DNA of 64,000 nt from Meloidogyne chitwoodi (lineage: Eukaryota; Nematoda; Chromadorea; Rhabditida; Meloidogynidae): assembly GCA_015183035.1 (NCBI GenBank), contig JACZZP010000005.1, forward strand, positions 868,001-932,000. The letters are read 5' to 3'. Below the pieces are notes generated by a model, which saw only the letters and a list, made by a program, of their open reading frames with translations, was not told where the DNA came from and did not search any database. Shown piece after piece: positions 47,571 through 59,247 of this stretch. Each line of letters opens with the position of its first letter. Positions within the stretch are counted from its first letter, which is position 1. Made by a program: the position numbers and the translations under genes.

Positions 47571-49394
47571 TTATACTTCAGAGACAAGACTGTTTGTGGT
47601 ATGTGTACTTCCTCTAAATATAATTGAAAAAAATATTTATTTTTTTATTAATTTAAAATTACCTAATAGTTAAATCCTGAGTTGAATAATTTCCACATTT
47701 TGTGATTGAAATATCTGAACAACTTCTAGAACCACCTCCTCCATAATTTAAAGCCCCAGAAACAGCAAATAATGCAGCATTATTATAACTTTATTTTTTA
47801 TTTATTTTTAAATAATTAATTAATTATTTATTTACTTAATTGAATGATCAATATGTCCATTCGGAGGAGTTATTTGAGGTAATATAGGCAATGGTGAATG
47901 TTGTGATGATGATTCTTTAACTCCAAATGTTGTTTTAGCAGGCGAAGCATAATAAGAAGGTAATTTATTATTATTTTTTGAAATTCTTTCAGATTTACTT
48001 TAAAACAAATTAAAATAAAATTTTGTTAAAGTTTTTATTAAATTTAAAAACAAACTTTTTTCTGTAATGAATTGCTGGTTTTAAACGAAGAATTAAATTA
48101 ACAATTTTTCTATTAAATGAACTATTTGGTGTAAATAAAAGAATAAATAATATTATAACAGAAAATACACGAATAGTAATAAATATATAAAGTAAAATAT
48201 TTGGAATAAAACTATTTAATAATAAAGGATCACAAGTATTCTAAAAATATAATAATTTAATTTTAATTTAATTTAAATTTTTACCTTTGGATTTAAATGT
48301 CTTTTAAATGTATCATAAAGATTTTGATCAAAAATACAACTAAATCTACTTTCTATTTGTCTTAGTCCTCCTTTTTAAAATTATTATTATTTTTAATAAT
48401 TAATTAATTAATTAAATTAAAATACCTGGATTATAAGGAATTGCATGATCTAAAAGTGAAATTGTTGCATTTGGCAATTTGGCAGAAAATGGGGCAATTA
48501 ATATTGCAAAAACTCCTAATTCGATTAAAGAATAAAAAATTCCAGCAAAAGAAAATATCTTTGTAATTAAATAAAATATAAAATAATTTAAAAAATTAAT
48601 TAAAATAAGAAATAATTTAATTAATATTTAATTTACCCAAAAAAGTGCTCTAATAATAGCTGTTAATTGATGAACACTAAAAAAGAAAAAAGCAGAAACT
48701 CCAAAAAAAATTAAAGAAGAAAGATCAACAAAAAAGAATGTCCAAATTAATGATTTATACTTTTTTAAAATAAATAAATATATTTAATTATTTAAATTTA
48801 AAACCTTTCTTTGATCTCCTAAAATTTCCAATTCATTTGGTCTCAGTTCATAAATTCCAAGTGTTGGATTAAAATTAATTTTGCTTATACTTACTGTTTT
48901 ATCTTTATAATTATAAAATAAAATAAATAAATATTAATTAATTAGAATTAAATAAACAAAAGTTATTCATTTAAAATTTTTTTAAATATTTAAATAGTTA
49001 TTATATAATTTCAGATTTAGAGGGTTAAATACATAAGTAAAAAAAATAAAATAAAAAATATTTTTAGCTAAATTATTATTTTTTCCAAATAAAAAATTAC
49101 AAAAAAATAAAAATATATTTTATTAAAAATTAAATATAATGTACCTAAATAATCAACAATTTCATCATATACAGCTTTGTCTCTTAAAGCATATTTAAAT
49201 ATACAAATTGAAGAAAAAATAACAGAAAAAGTTAAAATTGCCAAAATAAAAATACAAACACAATCACGGCCATTACGAGTATTTTCCTTTAAATTTTTTT
49301 AATTTTAATAAAAAATATTTATTTTTACCTTCTTTTGTGGATTAATTGAAGGAATATTAGTGCTATTATTATTACTTTGATATGCACTAAGCAT
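47571..49394 (-). CDS. Four-pass membrane protein, nematode type, unknown role
   Basis: About nine exons on the minus strand, starting MLSAYQSNNNSTNIPSINPQ at 49394. Membrane segments read: CVCIFILAILTFSVIFSSIC, SLIWTFFFVDLSSLIFFGVS, FAGIFYSLIELGVFAILIAP and, after a loop with two Cys (SRFSCIFDQNLYD, NTCDPLL), IPNILLYIFITIRVFSVIIL. Between the first two, a hydrophilic loop carries NPTLGIYELRPNELEILG. The C-terminal tail is long, basic then Ser/Pro-rich (KPAIHYRKK, SPAKTTFGVKESSSQHSPLP), and ends TTNSLVSEV. The topology resembles tetraspan or Clc-like families, but I see no diagnostic motif. The last three residues, SEV, resemble a class I PDZ-binding end only loosely. Confidence 0.6.
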
Positions 49395-49490
49395 TTTCTT
49401 TTTAATAAATTTATTATAAAATATATTTATTTACTCTAAATTTTATTTTTTAAGTTAAAATTTAATAAAATATTTCAAAATTCGGGTGTA

Positions 49491-50104
49491 GTGTAGTGAA
49501 TCACCCACTCAAAAACCAATAATTGGATATACCATTCGACGTAGCTCGACGAGCTGAGTTAAATGGTACCACTCCCATGTTGCGGAAATTCCTATGAACC
49601 GAGATACGGGTCTCTGAAACTTGAAAAACCATAGGGGGGAGTAAGCTCTTCAAAGTGATTACCGCGGCTGCACTTAAATTATTTTCACTGAATTAAATAT
49701 TTTGTTGTAATTTGCGCCGTAGAATAACGCATGTACCAAAAAGCCAACGAGAGATGGGCTCCCAAACGAAGAAGTCATAAAACACTCCCAATAGGTCCAA
49801 GTTTGGCGTGTTTCCAACAAACTTCGATCCTTCATAACTTTCTTCAAAATCGTTCAATCTCGACAATTTTTATCTCATTCGATAGGTCTCGAAGAGCCGA
49901 GACGAATGAGCTATCATACTCATATTCGAATTTTTCACACCAAAAATGAGCTTACTCCCCCTATGGTTTTTCGATTTTCAGAGACCCGTATCTCGGTTCA
50001 TAGGAATTTCCGCAACATGGGAGTGGTACCATTTAACTCAGCTCGTCGAGCTACGTCGAATGGTATATCCAATTATTGGTTTTTGAGTGGGTGATTCACT
50101 ACAC
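49491..50104. mobile_element. Non-autonomous DNA transposon with about 160-bp inverted repeats
   Basis: The left arm starts GTGTAGTGAATCACCCACTC at 49491. The right arm ends in the inverted form at 50104, with TA on both sides. The arms match for about 160 bp (to about 49649 and from about 49947) with few differences. They are distinctly GC-richer than the host DNA. The 300-bp centre has no transposase; ORFs across it are chance translations. A Tc/mariner-type or similar TA-targeting element is likely. Confidence 0.8.
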
Positions 50105-50106
50105 TA

Positions 50107-50607
50107 TTTCCCAAAATTCAATATATTTATAAATTTAAAAAAAAAATTAAAGAAATTTAAAATAAAAATAGTCATAAAATAAATAATATATAATTATTAA
50201 AATATATTTTTGTTTTATTTTTTAATCAAAATATAAGAAGATGAAAATTAATTTTTATTAAAGAAAAATAAGACAGCCATTAGGCGATTAGAAAAAATAA
50301 ATTAATTTGTTTTTTTGTATTAATATAATTATTTTTTAACAAATGATGCGTTAATATTAAAACAGACATTTAAAAAAAAAATAAATAATTTTTTAATAAA
50401 AATTGGGGAAAAAAGATTTGTGTTATACTATTACAGTAAATATAAATATTATAATAGAATTGCCATATATTTATTTAATTTTTAAATTATTTAATTTTAA
50501 ATAAATAAATGCAAACTTCAAAAAATAAATATAATAATGTGTTAACGGGTAATTTAAACTAAAAATAATTATTAGGGCAATATATCTTAAAAATAAAAAT
50601 ATAAAAA
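50107..50607. other. AT-rich upstream region of the 49394 gene and the small ORF
   Basis: No feature other than the transposon edge was recognised. Confidence 0.4.
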
Positions 50608-50706
50608 ATGCGCTGCAAAAGAAAGCATTTGCGCAAAAAAAGACGCCGTAAATTCAAGGCCGTTTTGTACTTTTTATTCTTTGGAGTTTTTTTAGGTTTT
50701 GATTAA
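50608..50706 (+). CDS. Possible 32-aa micro-ORF, basic head and hydrophobic tail
   Basis: MRCKRKHLRKKRRRKFKAVL followed by YFLFFGVFLGFD and stop. Twelve of the first seventeen residues are Lys or Arg, then 12 mostly hydrophobic residues. The local sequence (GCGCTGCAAAAGAAAGC, GACGCCGTAAATTCAAGGCC) is far richer in GC than its surroundings, which favours coding. It could be a micro-peptide with a membrane anchor or a chance ORF. I know no family for it. Confidence 0.3.
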   Translation: MRCKRKHLRKKRRRKFKAVLYFLFFGVFLGFD

Positions 50707-53172
50707 AAAGCAATATATTTATGTTATATTTTTAAAGTTTTTTTGTAATTTTAAAATCAATAAAATTGATTTTTGTAATAAAATTTTTAAAATTATTTAT
50801 TTATTTTTAAAAATAATTACAATTTTTTAATAATAAATACAGTAGAAATTAAATAGTAAATAAAATTATGTATAAATAAAAAAATTATTTTTTTTTAATT
50901 AACATTTAATATTATTTTTAAAAAAATTTCTGAATAATTTCCGCATTCTTTTTTTAATTTATTTTAATAAAAAATTTAAAAATTAGAAGCGATGCGAAAA
51001 GATAACCAAAAATATATATGTAGTGGACATAATACCCAATAAAAACTAGTATAGTTTTATTTTAAAATTGCGCAGAAAAGAAGAAAATAAAAAAGAAGAA
51101 ATAAAAATAAGACTGACTAGGAAATGATCATTTTCTTATTTTACTAGGGCATGAAGAAAAGCAATAAACAAAAATAAAAAAAGTTGAAAAAAAGAAAAAA
51201 ATAATGGGAAAATTAATGGGATAATTTTAAAAAAATATATATACATATAAAAATAAATAAAAAATAAAAGATTCAATTTAATAATTTTTGTGTCTATGTA
51301 TATTTAATTATTATAGATAGTAATTTAAAGTTTTGTAATTAAAAGAATTATTTTATTTTATTTTTTCGTATTATATTAGATAGAAAATTAAATAAATATA
51401 TAAAATAGGATAAAAAATAAAATTTTTAAAATGATATTTTGGTCAAAAAAATGAGTTATTTTTAAAAGTTTTTCAAATAATTTTTTATAAAAATTTTAAA
51501 ATAAATGTCTTTATATTTTTTTATTTTATATTTATTTTTTTCTTAAAAGACATCAAAAAGAAATAAATTAAAAAAAAATAAAATATATTAGCAAAAATTT
51601 AAAAAAGATGGAAATCTATTAAATATTTATTTTATATTTGTAGGTATTTAAAGAAAGAAGAGAGTATTTATTAGATGAATAAAAGTAGTAATGCAAAACG
51701 AGAATTTATATTTTAGATTAAAAAATAATTAAAAAAATTCTTTATTAAAAATAAAATAAAAATTTAATTTTTTTATTAAAATTTCCTAAAATTCTTTGTT
51801 TAATTGAAAACTATAAATAAAGTTTTTTTTCGATTAGTTGACCTCCCTTGATTAATTGACCCCTCCAGCGATAGGTCAGAAAATAATGGACCAGGTCAAT
51901 TAATCGAAGAACTACGTTACTTATTTATTTTATAATTCAATAATTTAAAAAAATATATATAAAATAATTTATTTATTTATTAAAAATAATAAAATAAAAG
52001 TACAAATAAAATTCAGAACGCGCGAAAACAAAATAATTATATTTATTTTTTCCTCTTTTTTTCCCCTGTCAATGTTGTTTATGCCAAAGTATAAAAATAA
52101 AATTGAGGGAAAATAAAAGTGGACAGACAATAAAGAGACAAGAATATAAAGAATTATATTTTTAAATTTTATATAAAGAAAAATAAAAACCCAGACACTG
52201 ACCATTAAAAATAAAATAATAATAAAATAAATAAATATATTTAAAGGTGTTTGAATGCCTAAAGCTTTGTAATAAAAAAATATAATGTCCTTTTAGAATA
52301 AAAAAAGAGAGAAGAGAGAGAGATTGACCTTGGAAAGTACTTACCTTTTGGTGGATAAACCAAGTGAAGTACTAATATATAAATAAATAATAAAAAGTAT
52401 TTGCAAGTTTTGATTAAAGGTACATTTTCTATGTGAATAATTTTTACTAAAAAATAATAATAATGTGTTCGAAAATAATAAAATTTATAAAAAATATTAA
52501 AAATACTTAATTTTAGAGTAAAAATAAATTTAAAAAAATATATAAACTTAATATAAAAAAAGATTATTTTTTTAAACTTTTTAAAAAATAATTTAATAAA
52601 TTAAACTTATAATAATTTAAAAAATCTTTTCTTGATTAAAGTTTAAAAGAATTATTATTGAGCTAACCTTAATAATATCTGTCTATTTTTATTTTTAATT
52701 AAATTATTTTTTAATAAATTAATTTTATTATTATTTTGCAACATTTTATATATTTATTTATTTATTATTCATTTATTTAATATTTCATAATAAAGAAAAA
52801 AAATATTTATTAAATCAAAATAATTTTTTTTTCTAAAAAATGTCCAAAATAATAATATAAAAAATAGAATTATTAAATGAAAAAATATTATTATTATTTA
52901 GTTTGCCAAAAAATAAAAAAAGAAAATATTTTTTTAATTATTCAATTATACACATCTGTTAAATATTTATTTAAATAAAAAACTTTTTTTCTTCTTTAAT
53001 AAATATTTTAAAATAATTTTTTGGCAAATATTTATTTTAAAATAATTATTCTGCCAAATTAAAAAATGTTTTTATTAAATTTTTAGGTTAATTTAAATCA
53101 CTTTTTTTAATTTTTAATATTTTATTTTAGCTTAATAAATATAATAATTAATAAGTAAATAAATATATAAAA
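50707..53172. other. 2.5-kb gene-poor AT-rich stretch
   Basis: No supported gene. The minus-strand ORF at 51969-52205 has a hydrophobic composition expected from AT bias alone. A small fold-back lies at 51831-51908. Confidence 0.45.
51831..51908. repeat. Short fold-back sequence
   Basis: CGATTAGTTGACCT at 51831-51844 is matched by the inverted AGGTCAATTAATCG ending at about 51906, with an internal GATTAATTGACC direct copy. It is GC-richer than the flanks and probably a tiny MITE or its remnant. Confidence 0.5.
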
Positions 53173-53741
53173 ATGTCTTCTAAACCCCCTCCACTTTTTC
53201 CAGAAACTTGCGGATGTAAAAATATTTTTTTTACTAATTTTAATTAAAAAAATCTTTTTTTAAAGATTGTCGCAATCTAGGCAAACCTTATATTGGCCAT
53301 ACCTCTGCTACATGTCCAATTAAAAGTTCTTTGCCACCATGTACAATTTGTGGCATTTTTGGGACTTTTAATCATACAGCTTCGTTAGTTATTTTTATTT
53401 TATAATTATAATATAAATAATGTAAATAAAAAATATTTAAAGAATTTTCTAATTTAATAAAAAATTTATTTTTTATTTTTATTTAATTATATTTAAGTCA
53501 TTGTCCAAATCAAAAAGTTGTCAAATTGCCTTTTAAGCAATCATACGCTTATCTAATTCCAGATACTGATCCTTTGGATTTCTCTCCTTTAAAATCTGGT
53601 AGTTATTTTATTTATTTAAAAATAAAATATTTTAAAAATTAAAAAAATAACCTTTTTTTACTCTAAATATTTTTCTAAATTTTTTAATAAATTTATTTTT
53701 TATAAATAGATAATTCTTCAAATAAAGATAAAAAGAATTGA
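53173..53741 (+). CDS. Nanos-type zinc-finger protein, compact (97 aa)
   Basis: Four exons (53173-53215, 53266-53383, 53498-53598, 53710-53741) join in frame. The spliced protein has CGYCRNLGKPYIGHTSATC, then CTICGIFGTFNHTASHCP. The second unit is exactly C-x2-C-x7-H-x4-C, the spacing of the second nanos CCHC finger. The first is C-x2-C-x9-H-x4-C, shorter between His and Cys than usual nanos. CPI between the two units also fits. Nanos proteins repress mRNAs with Pumilio partners in germ cells. The N-terminus is only 12 residues (MSSKPPPLFPET), so the protein is almost only the finger plus a short tail ending SSNKDKKN. The joint at 53215/53266 is essential, since it creates the first CxxC. Confidence 0.7.
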
Positions 53742-54157
53742 ATTACTAAAATATTAAATAAATTATTCTGATAATAATTAAAAATTAATTTTTAATAATA
53801 TAATTAGTTTATTATTTTGTCTTTATTTTTTATCCCATCTATGATTATTACTAATAAGAGATTTTTTTCAATTTAATATATTGCCTCATCTGAAAACTTA
53901 CTTTATTTACAGAAAATTAATTAAAAATATTTTATTTTTTCAAAAAAGTTTTATTAATAAAAAGCTTCATTAGAAAGATTTATTATTAATTTATTTTAAA
54001 ATACTCTCCTATAAAATATATTTTATTATAAATAATATTTAATTTGTAGTTTAAATAAATATTTGTTAGTAAATAAAAGTTTTAATATTTCCTATCTAAA
54101 GTATTTATTTAAATATCTAAAATAATTTTTTAAATTTAATAATTAATTAATTAAGTA
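53742..54157. other. Downstream AT-rich DNA
   Basis: No feature other than the TA at 54156-54157 used by the adjacent transposon. Confidence 0.4.
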
Positions 54158-55214
54158 CACTCCGCCACATAATTATATGAACACCCCAAAATATTGGATT
54201 TTTCGAACTTAGGAAAATGATTTATCTTTGTTATTAATATATAATGCTTGAAATACATTAAAACTAATATTCAAATTAAAAAATTGAAAAATTTCTTCAT
54301 TGTAAAATTTATAATTTGAAAATTGTATTTTTTACCGCCACATAATTATATGAACACTTTTAGTTTACCTACTTAGAATATTGTGAAAAATCCAAAAAAA
54401 TTATAATAAGCTTATTTACCGACAAATAAATTACTCGCAAAAGAACTAAGTCTATAGTTTCTTCTTCATCGAAATCTCGATACCCCAATTTCAACTGAAA
54501 ATGGGGGTATTTTGATTAAAAAAATATTTTCGGCCCCTTAGGGGTTGTATTAATTTTTTATTTTATGCTCATTTGAAAGCCCTTAAAATTTGCTACAAGA
54601 AACTCATAATGCTTTTTAGAAGAAAATTTTTCCCTCAATGACACAGTGAGTTAAATTCAGTAGGCACTAATATCCCTCAATTTACCCCTAAAAATGAGCT
54701 TTTCGATGCCTTATGCACTTAATTCGTTACGCTCTCATAATAAAATTTTTCTGTAAAATGTGACATTAAGGGTCTTGTAGCAAATTTTAAGGGCTTTCAA
54801 ATGAGCATAAAATAAAAAATTAATACAACCCCTAAGGGGCCGAAAATATTTTTTTAATCAAAATACCCCCATTTTCAGTTGAAATTGGGGTATCGAGATT
54901 TCGATGAAGAAGAAACTATAGACTTAGTTCTTTTGCGAGTAATTTATTTGTCGGTAAATAAGCTTATTATAATTTTTTTGGATTTTTCACAATATTCTAA
55001 GTAGGTAAACTAAAAGTGTTCATATAATTATGTGGCGGTAAAAAATACAATTTTCAAATTATAAATTTTACAATGAAGAAATTTTTCAATTTTTTAATTT
55101 GAATATTAGTTTTAATGTATTTCAAGCATTATATATTAATAACAAAGATAAATCATTTTCCTAAGTTCGAAAAATCCAATATTTTGGGGTGTTCATATAA
55201 TTTGTGGCGGAGTG
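54158..55214. mobile_element. Palindromic non-autonomous Tc1/mariner-type element (1,057 bp)
   Basis: TA duplications flank CACTCCGCCACA at 54158 and its inverse GGCGGAGTG ending at 55214. The arms are about 450 bp each and nearly perfect, leaving only about 150 bp of unique centre. Inside each arm the end sequence CCGCCACATAATTATATGAA is repeated about 180 bp inward, the same IR/DR plan as the Tc3-like element at 42731. The ends are also similar in kind (CACTGCTCCACAAAATTATA there). It has no ORF and probably depends on a transposase supplied in trans. The right end lacks one base of the motif. Confidence 0.88.
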
Positions 55215-55328
55215 TATATATAAATAAAGTTATTTTATTATATATGTCCCGATCAGTATTTAATATAAAATTAAATTAAGAAAAACATTCCTAATTTTAA
55301 AAATATTAAAAAATATTATTTATTTATT

Positions 55329-56732
55329 TTAATTATTTTTTTGTGGAATAGGTCTACCTCCTCTTCCAGAAACAATTAAATTATTAATTACAATGAATAT
55401 AGCAAGTAAATGACAAATGTTTACAATAATCATTGTACATCTATACAAATTTAAGTTAAAACAACGAAGAATGTTTTCTTTCCTGTTATGCTTTAAAAAG
55501 ATTTTAATTTTAATTTTTCTAATATTTTTTTTAATTTTAACAAATTATACCTATATTTTATTTATTTTAACTAATAAAAATTAATTAATTAATTTACCTT
55601 TGGATTAAAAGGTAATAAAGGCCAAAAGAAACGAAGTTTTGTAAATTTAACAATTCCCCAGCCAAGAGTAATAAGTTTAATCCTTTAAATTAATTTTATT
55701 TTATTTAATTTAAAAATAATTAATTATTTAAATAAAATAAAATATACCAAGAAGCAATATACATTGGATCAGCAATTGAAAGACGTGGCTCAGTTGTAAA
55801 TAAAAAATAAAGGAAAGAAGGTAAAGGTACCTTTTATTTAAAAATTAAAATATTTTTGATTTTATAAAAAAATATAATTTTTTAATAATTTTATTTTCTT
55901 CTGTTTAAATAAGGAGATTTTATAAAATTAAATATAAGTAGTAGGTATAAATATTTACTTATATCTTGAAATAATTATTTTCATTAGCATTATTTAAATA
56001 AATTTAATTCCCCAATATTTTTATTAAAGACAGAAAATTTTTTAAAATTATTAAATTATATTTTAATTTAATTTTTATTTTATTTTTAAAATAAATTCTC
56101 CAAAAATTAATTTTTGAATTTTTGTCAAATATTCTGTATTTTATTTTATTTATTAAAAATAAATATATTTATACTTCTTCAAAAACAAGAACCATAGATT
56201 TAGCTAATCTTGCAAAATATAAATCTTCTTCTTCATTTTTTAAAGTTAAACAAACATCAACAATTTCAAAAATATAAACAAGCACAGAAACTCCAGTAAA
56301 GAAAAAATAACCATAAGCACATAAACGAGCTTTTTCTGATTGAAAATTGTGAAGAAATTCTGCTAAACGGCTACATAACAAAAAATCTGCCATTAAATCT
56401 AATGTAGCTGCAAATAATGTTATTGTTGCAATTACACGCATTGGGGGAGCCCATTCCAAATGATTTCTAAAAAATTAAAAAATATTTTTATAAAATATAG
56501 GTTCTAATCTTTCTTCCGTACCGATGAATATCTCCAAACAAAAAAATCCAAAATAAGATATTTTCATAGCCTCAGAAGCTTTTAAATCCCCGGAAATATT
56601 TTGAACAATTTCCCCCAATAAATCTTTTAAATAAAAAAAACCTTTACCTTTTAACTTACTTTAAATAAAATAAATATTTAAATATTCTTACATTGGCTTA
56701 GAACGATCCCAAACATAACGTTTCCCATGCAT
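55329..56732 (-). CDS. Conserved multi-pass membrane protein, unknown function
   Basis: About six exons on the minus strand. It starts MHGKRYVWDRSKPM at 56732, then LLGEIVQNISGDLKASEAMK and FGFFCLEIFIG. The main exon (about 56170-56465) gives WAPPMRVIATITLFAATLDL, FLHNFQSEKARLC, YFFFTGVSVLVYIFEIVDVC and FARLAKSMVLVFEE. Next come VPLPSFLYFLFTTEPRLSIA, KLITLGWGIVKFTKLRFFWP with PLLPFNPK, and finally a membrane segment IIVNICHLLAIFIVINNLIV before GRGGRPIPQKNN. At least four membrane segments. The sequence has the conserved feel of a housekeeping or structural membrane protein, but I cannot name it. The ORF start at 56459 is internal to an exon. Confidence 0.65.
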
Positions 56733-57200
56733 ATTATATTTTAACAATAAATAAATAAATAAATATATTTTTAGTTTTTTTTAAATTTGTTTTTGATAAA
56801 CGATTGAGAAAATGAATAAAAACAACAAATGTTTCTCTTATTATTTTTTTAATATATATATCTCTTTTTTATTTATTATTGAGATCATCGACTAAAATAT
56901 AATTATAGATAAATTTTTTTCTTTAAAAACTATTAAAAAATAAAAGATTAAAAAATGTTCAATATTTTTGAATTTTATATTTTTTTTAAATCGTTAATAA
57001 CTGTCATATTAGTGAAAGAATATTTTTTTACAAAAATTAAAAAATTATTTATTTATTTAATTTTTTCTTCATAGTAGTGAAAAATGTGATTAAAATACAA
57101 TTATATAAATTTTAAAATATATATTTCTCAAAATCTTTAGAGAAAAATATCTACTAATTTTTCAGTATTATTATCTGAAAATGTAAACTTTTAGTATTTA
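56733..57200. other. Intergenic AT-rich DNA
   Basis: No feature seen. Confidence 0.4.
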
Positions 57201-58769
57201 TTAATATGCAGTTAACATAATTTGACGAGCATGTCTAGCAGAGGGTTGATGTGGAATAAATTTAGGTGCCCAATATAAACGTTGATAACGTCTATCTTCT
57301 GTTATATTATAATTATCACGTTCAGGTTCATAAAGAAAAGGTTGTGAAAGATCTAAACCACGAGCACGTCCATTCCAATAAATTGCAAAATTTTCAAAAC
57401 GTGTGAGATCTGCACAAGTTGGATGTTGACGACGATATGTCTTTTTTAAATAAATATTAATAAAATATATTTTTATATTTTTTTTTTTGAAACATAATTG
57501 TTAAAATACTCTTTACTATTAAATCAAGAATAATATTTATAATAAATTAAAAATTTCCTCACAGGAGGCAAAGGAGGAAGAGTAAACAAAGTTGGTGCTT
57601 TATTAACCTTTGTATGTGGTGTATAATGAACTTTTTCTAATTGACTTTTCCATTCTCCTCGTTTAGGTTTATAGGAAGAGAAAGGACGCAAATCTGATTC
57701 AACTTTACGATCACTAAAATTTTTAATATATTTTTTATTTTATTAATTTATTTTTTGCCTTAATTCAATTGCATTTGTTGGGGAAAATGCTGAATAACTT
57801 TTTGATTTGCGTAATTTACCAATTTCTGGATGATACCTAAAAGAAAATTAATTAATTATATTTACTATATATTTTCTTTGTTTTAAAATAATGTTATCTA
57901 AATATTAGTTGTGTCAGATTACTATAAAACTTTCCCGAAATTTCTGGCAAAACTTTTCTATAAACTAATCAGGAACTTCTAAAATAAAATTCTAATAAAA
58001 TAATTCGAAATTTGACCAAATATTTGAAAAAATTTGATTTTTGCTTATCTCTAGTATATGTATAATATAGATATTTTAAATAATTTTATATTTGATCCAA
58101 TGAGCTATATTAAAAATCTTTTCCGGTAATTCTAGTTAAGGCATTAATAATATTGAAGATTATAATTAAAATATCTCTCTCTCATTATTCTGAAACTATT
58201 TAAAATATAATTAAATTAAATAATTTAAAAATGGTCATTCATTCATTCTTACATATCATAAAATTGGCAAGCACTTGCATGTCTTCCACTTTTTTTAACT
58301 TCTTCAAAACTAGTAAATGTTTATATATTTTTTAAATAATTTTATTTAATAATAACCTTTGAAGAACAATATCAGTAAATGTATAACCTGCAGAATCACC
58401 ACCATTACGCCAATTTGCTTCCAATACTTTTTGCTTTATCTAAATTTTATTTTTTTAAATAATAATTTTTTTATTAATTTTAATATCAAAGGAATAATTT
58501 TTTAGAATTAATAAAAAAATCTAAAATTATTAAAAAGTTAATTTTCTAAAAAATATTTTATAAAATCACAAAATAATAAAAGAAGTATTCCTTTAAAAAA
58601 AATTAATTTTGGAAACATTAAAGTTTCAAAAATATAAAGTTAGGTAATTTTGTTTAATAATTTATTTTCATATGAATTTAGCAATAGTAAATAATAATAA
58701 TTTTTATTATAGTTATTTTTTTTTAAATTTAATTTTTTAAATACAGACCTCTTTGTTAACTTTATCCAT
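57201..58769 (-). CDS. Conserved protein of unknown function
   Basis: About six exons on the minus strand. MDKVNKEV starts at 58769; then IKQKVLEANWRNGGDSAGYT with FTDIVLQ, FEEVKKSGRHASACQFYD, YHPEIGKLRKSKSYSAFSPT, DLRPFSSYKPKRGEWKSQLE, and KAPTLFTLPPLPPV. The last exon (57201-57440) gives RRQHPTCADLTRFENFAIYW, then GRARGLDLSQPFLYEPERDN, and ends RHARQIMLTAY. The GC content is well above background. There is no signal peptide or membrane segment. Pro, Tyr and Arg are frequent, as in cytoskeleton- or axoneme-associated proteins, but this is only an impression. Confidence 0.6.
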
Positions 58770-59245
58770 TTTTTTCTTTCCGTTCAATAATTTAAAAAAT
58801 AAAAAATGTGAAAAGTATTTTTTTTAAAGTGTTCGAAATGATTTGACGTTTTTCTTTTATAAAAAAAATTTAACGTTCAAAAATAAATAAGTGACAGACG
58901 AACGGCAGCAACTGACAAATACTCATTAAAGTAAAGATTATATATTTTTGTTCACTTTTTTTATTCAAAGAAATTTTAAAGAACAGATAAATGATCTTCT
59001 TCCTTTTTAATTTTTTATAAAATTGAACTTGAGAATTAAAAAAAAATAAAAAAGGAATTATAAAAATATTAAAGAGTAGCCAAAAAAAAGAAAAATAACA
59101 ATCATAATTAATTTTTTATTGGCTCAGTGTTAATTGAATAAATTTAAAAATATTGAATTTTAATAAAAAAATAATTGGAGATATTATTTGAATAAAAATA
59201 ATTAAAAAACTTTATTTTAATGGATAAAAAAGTTAGTTAAATGTG
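58770..59245. other. Upstream AT-rich region
   Basis: No feature recognised; presumably contains the promoter of the preceding minus-strand gene. Confidence 0.4.
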
Positions 59246-59247
59246 TA

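Noticed and set aside
49731..50094. Two overlapping ORFs of 72 and 62 residues
   Set aside because: They lie in the centre and right arm of the inverted-repeat transposon at 49491-50104 and have no protein character.
51969..52205. 78-residue minus-strand ORF, very hydrophobic
   Set aside because: Composition follows the AT bias; no neighbouring exons, no motif, no clean signal peptide.
52337..52375. Hairpin AGTACTT...AAGTACT with inner TTGGT/ACCAA stem, considered as a microRNA or spliced-leader RNA
   Set aside because: Too short for a microRNA precursor, with an unpaired internal segment, and the sequence does not resemble a spliced leader.
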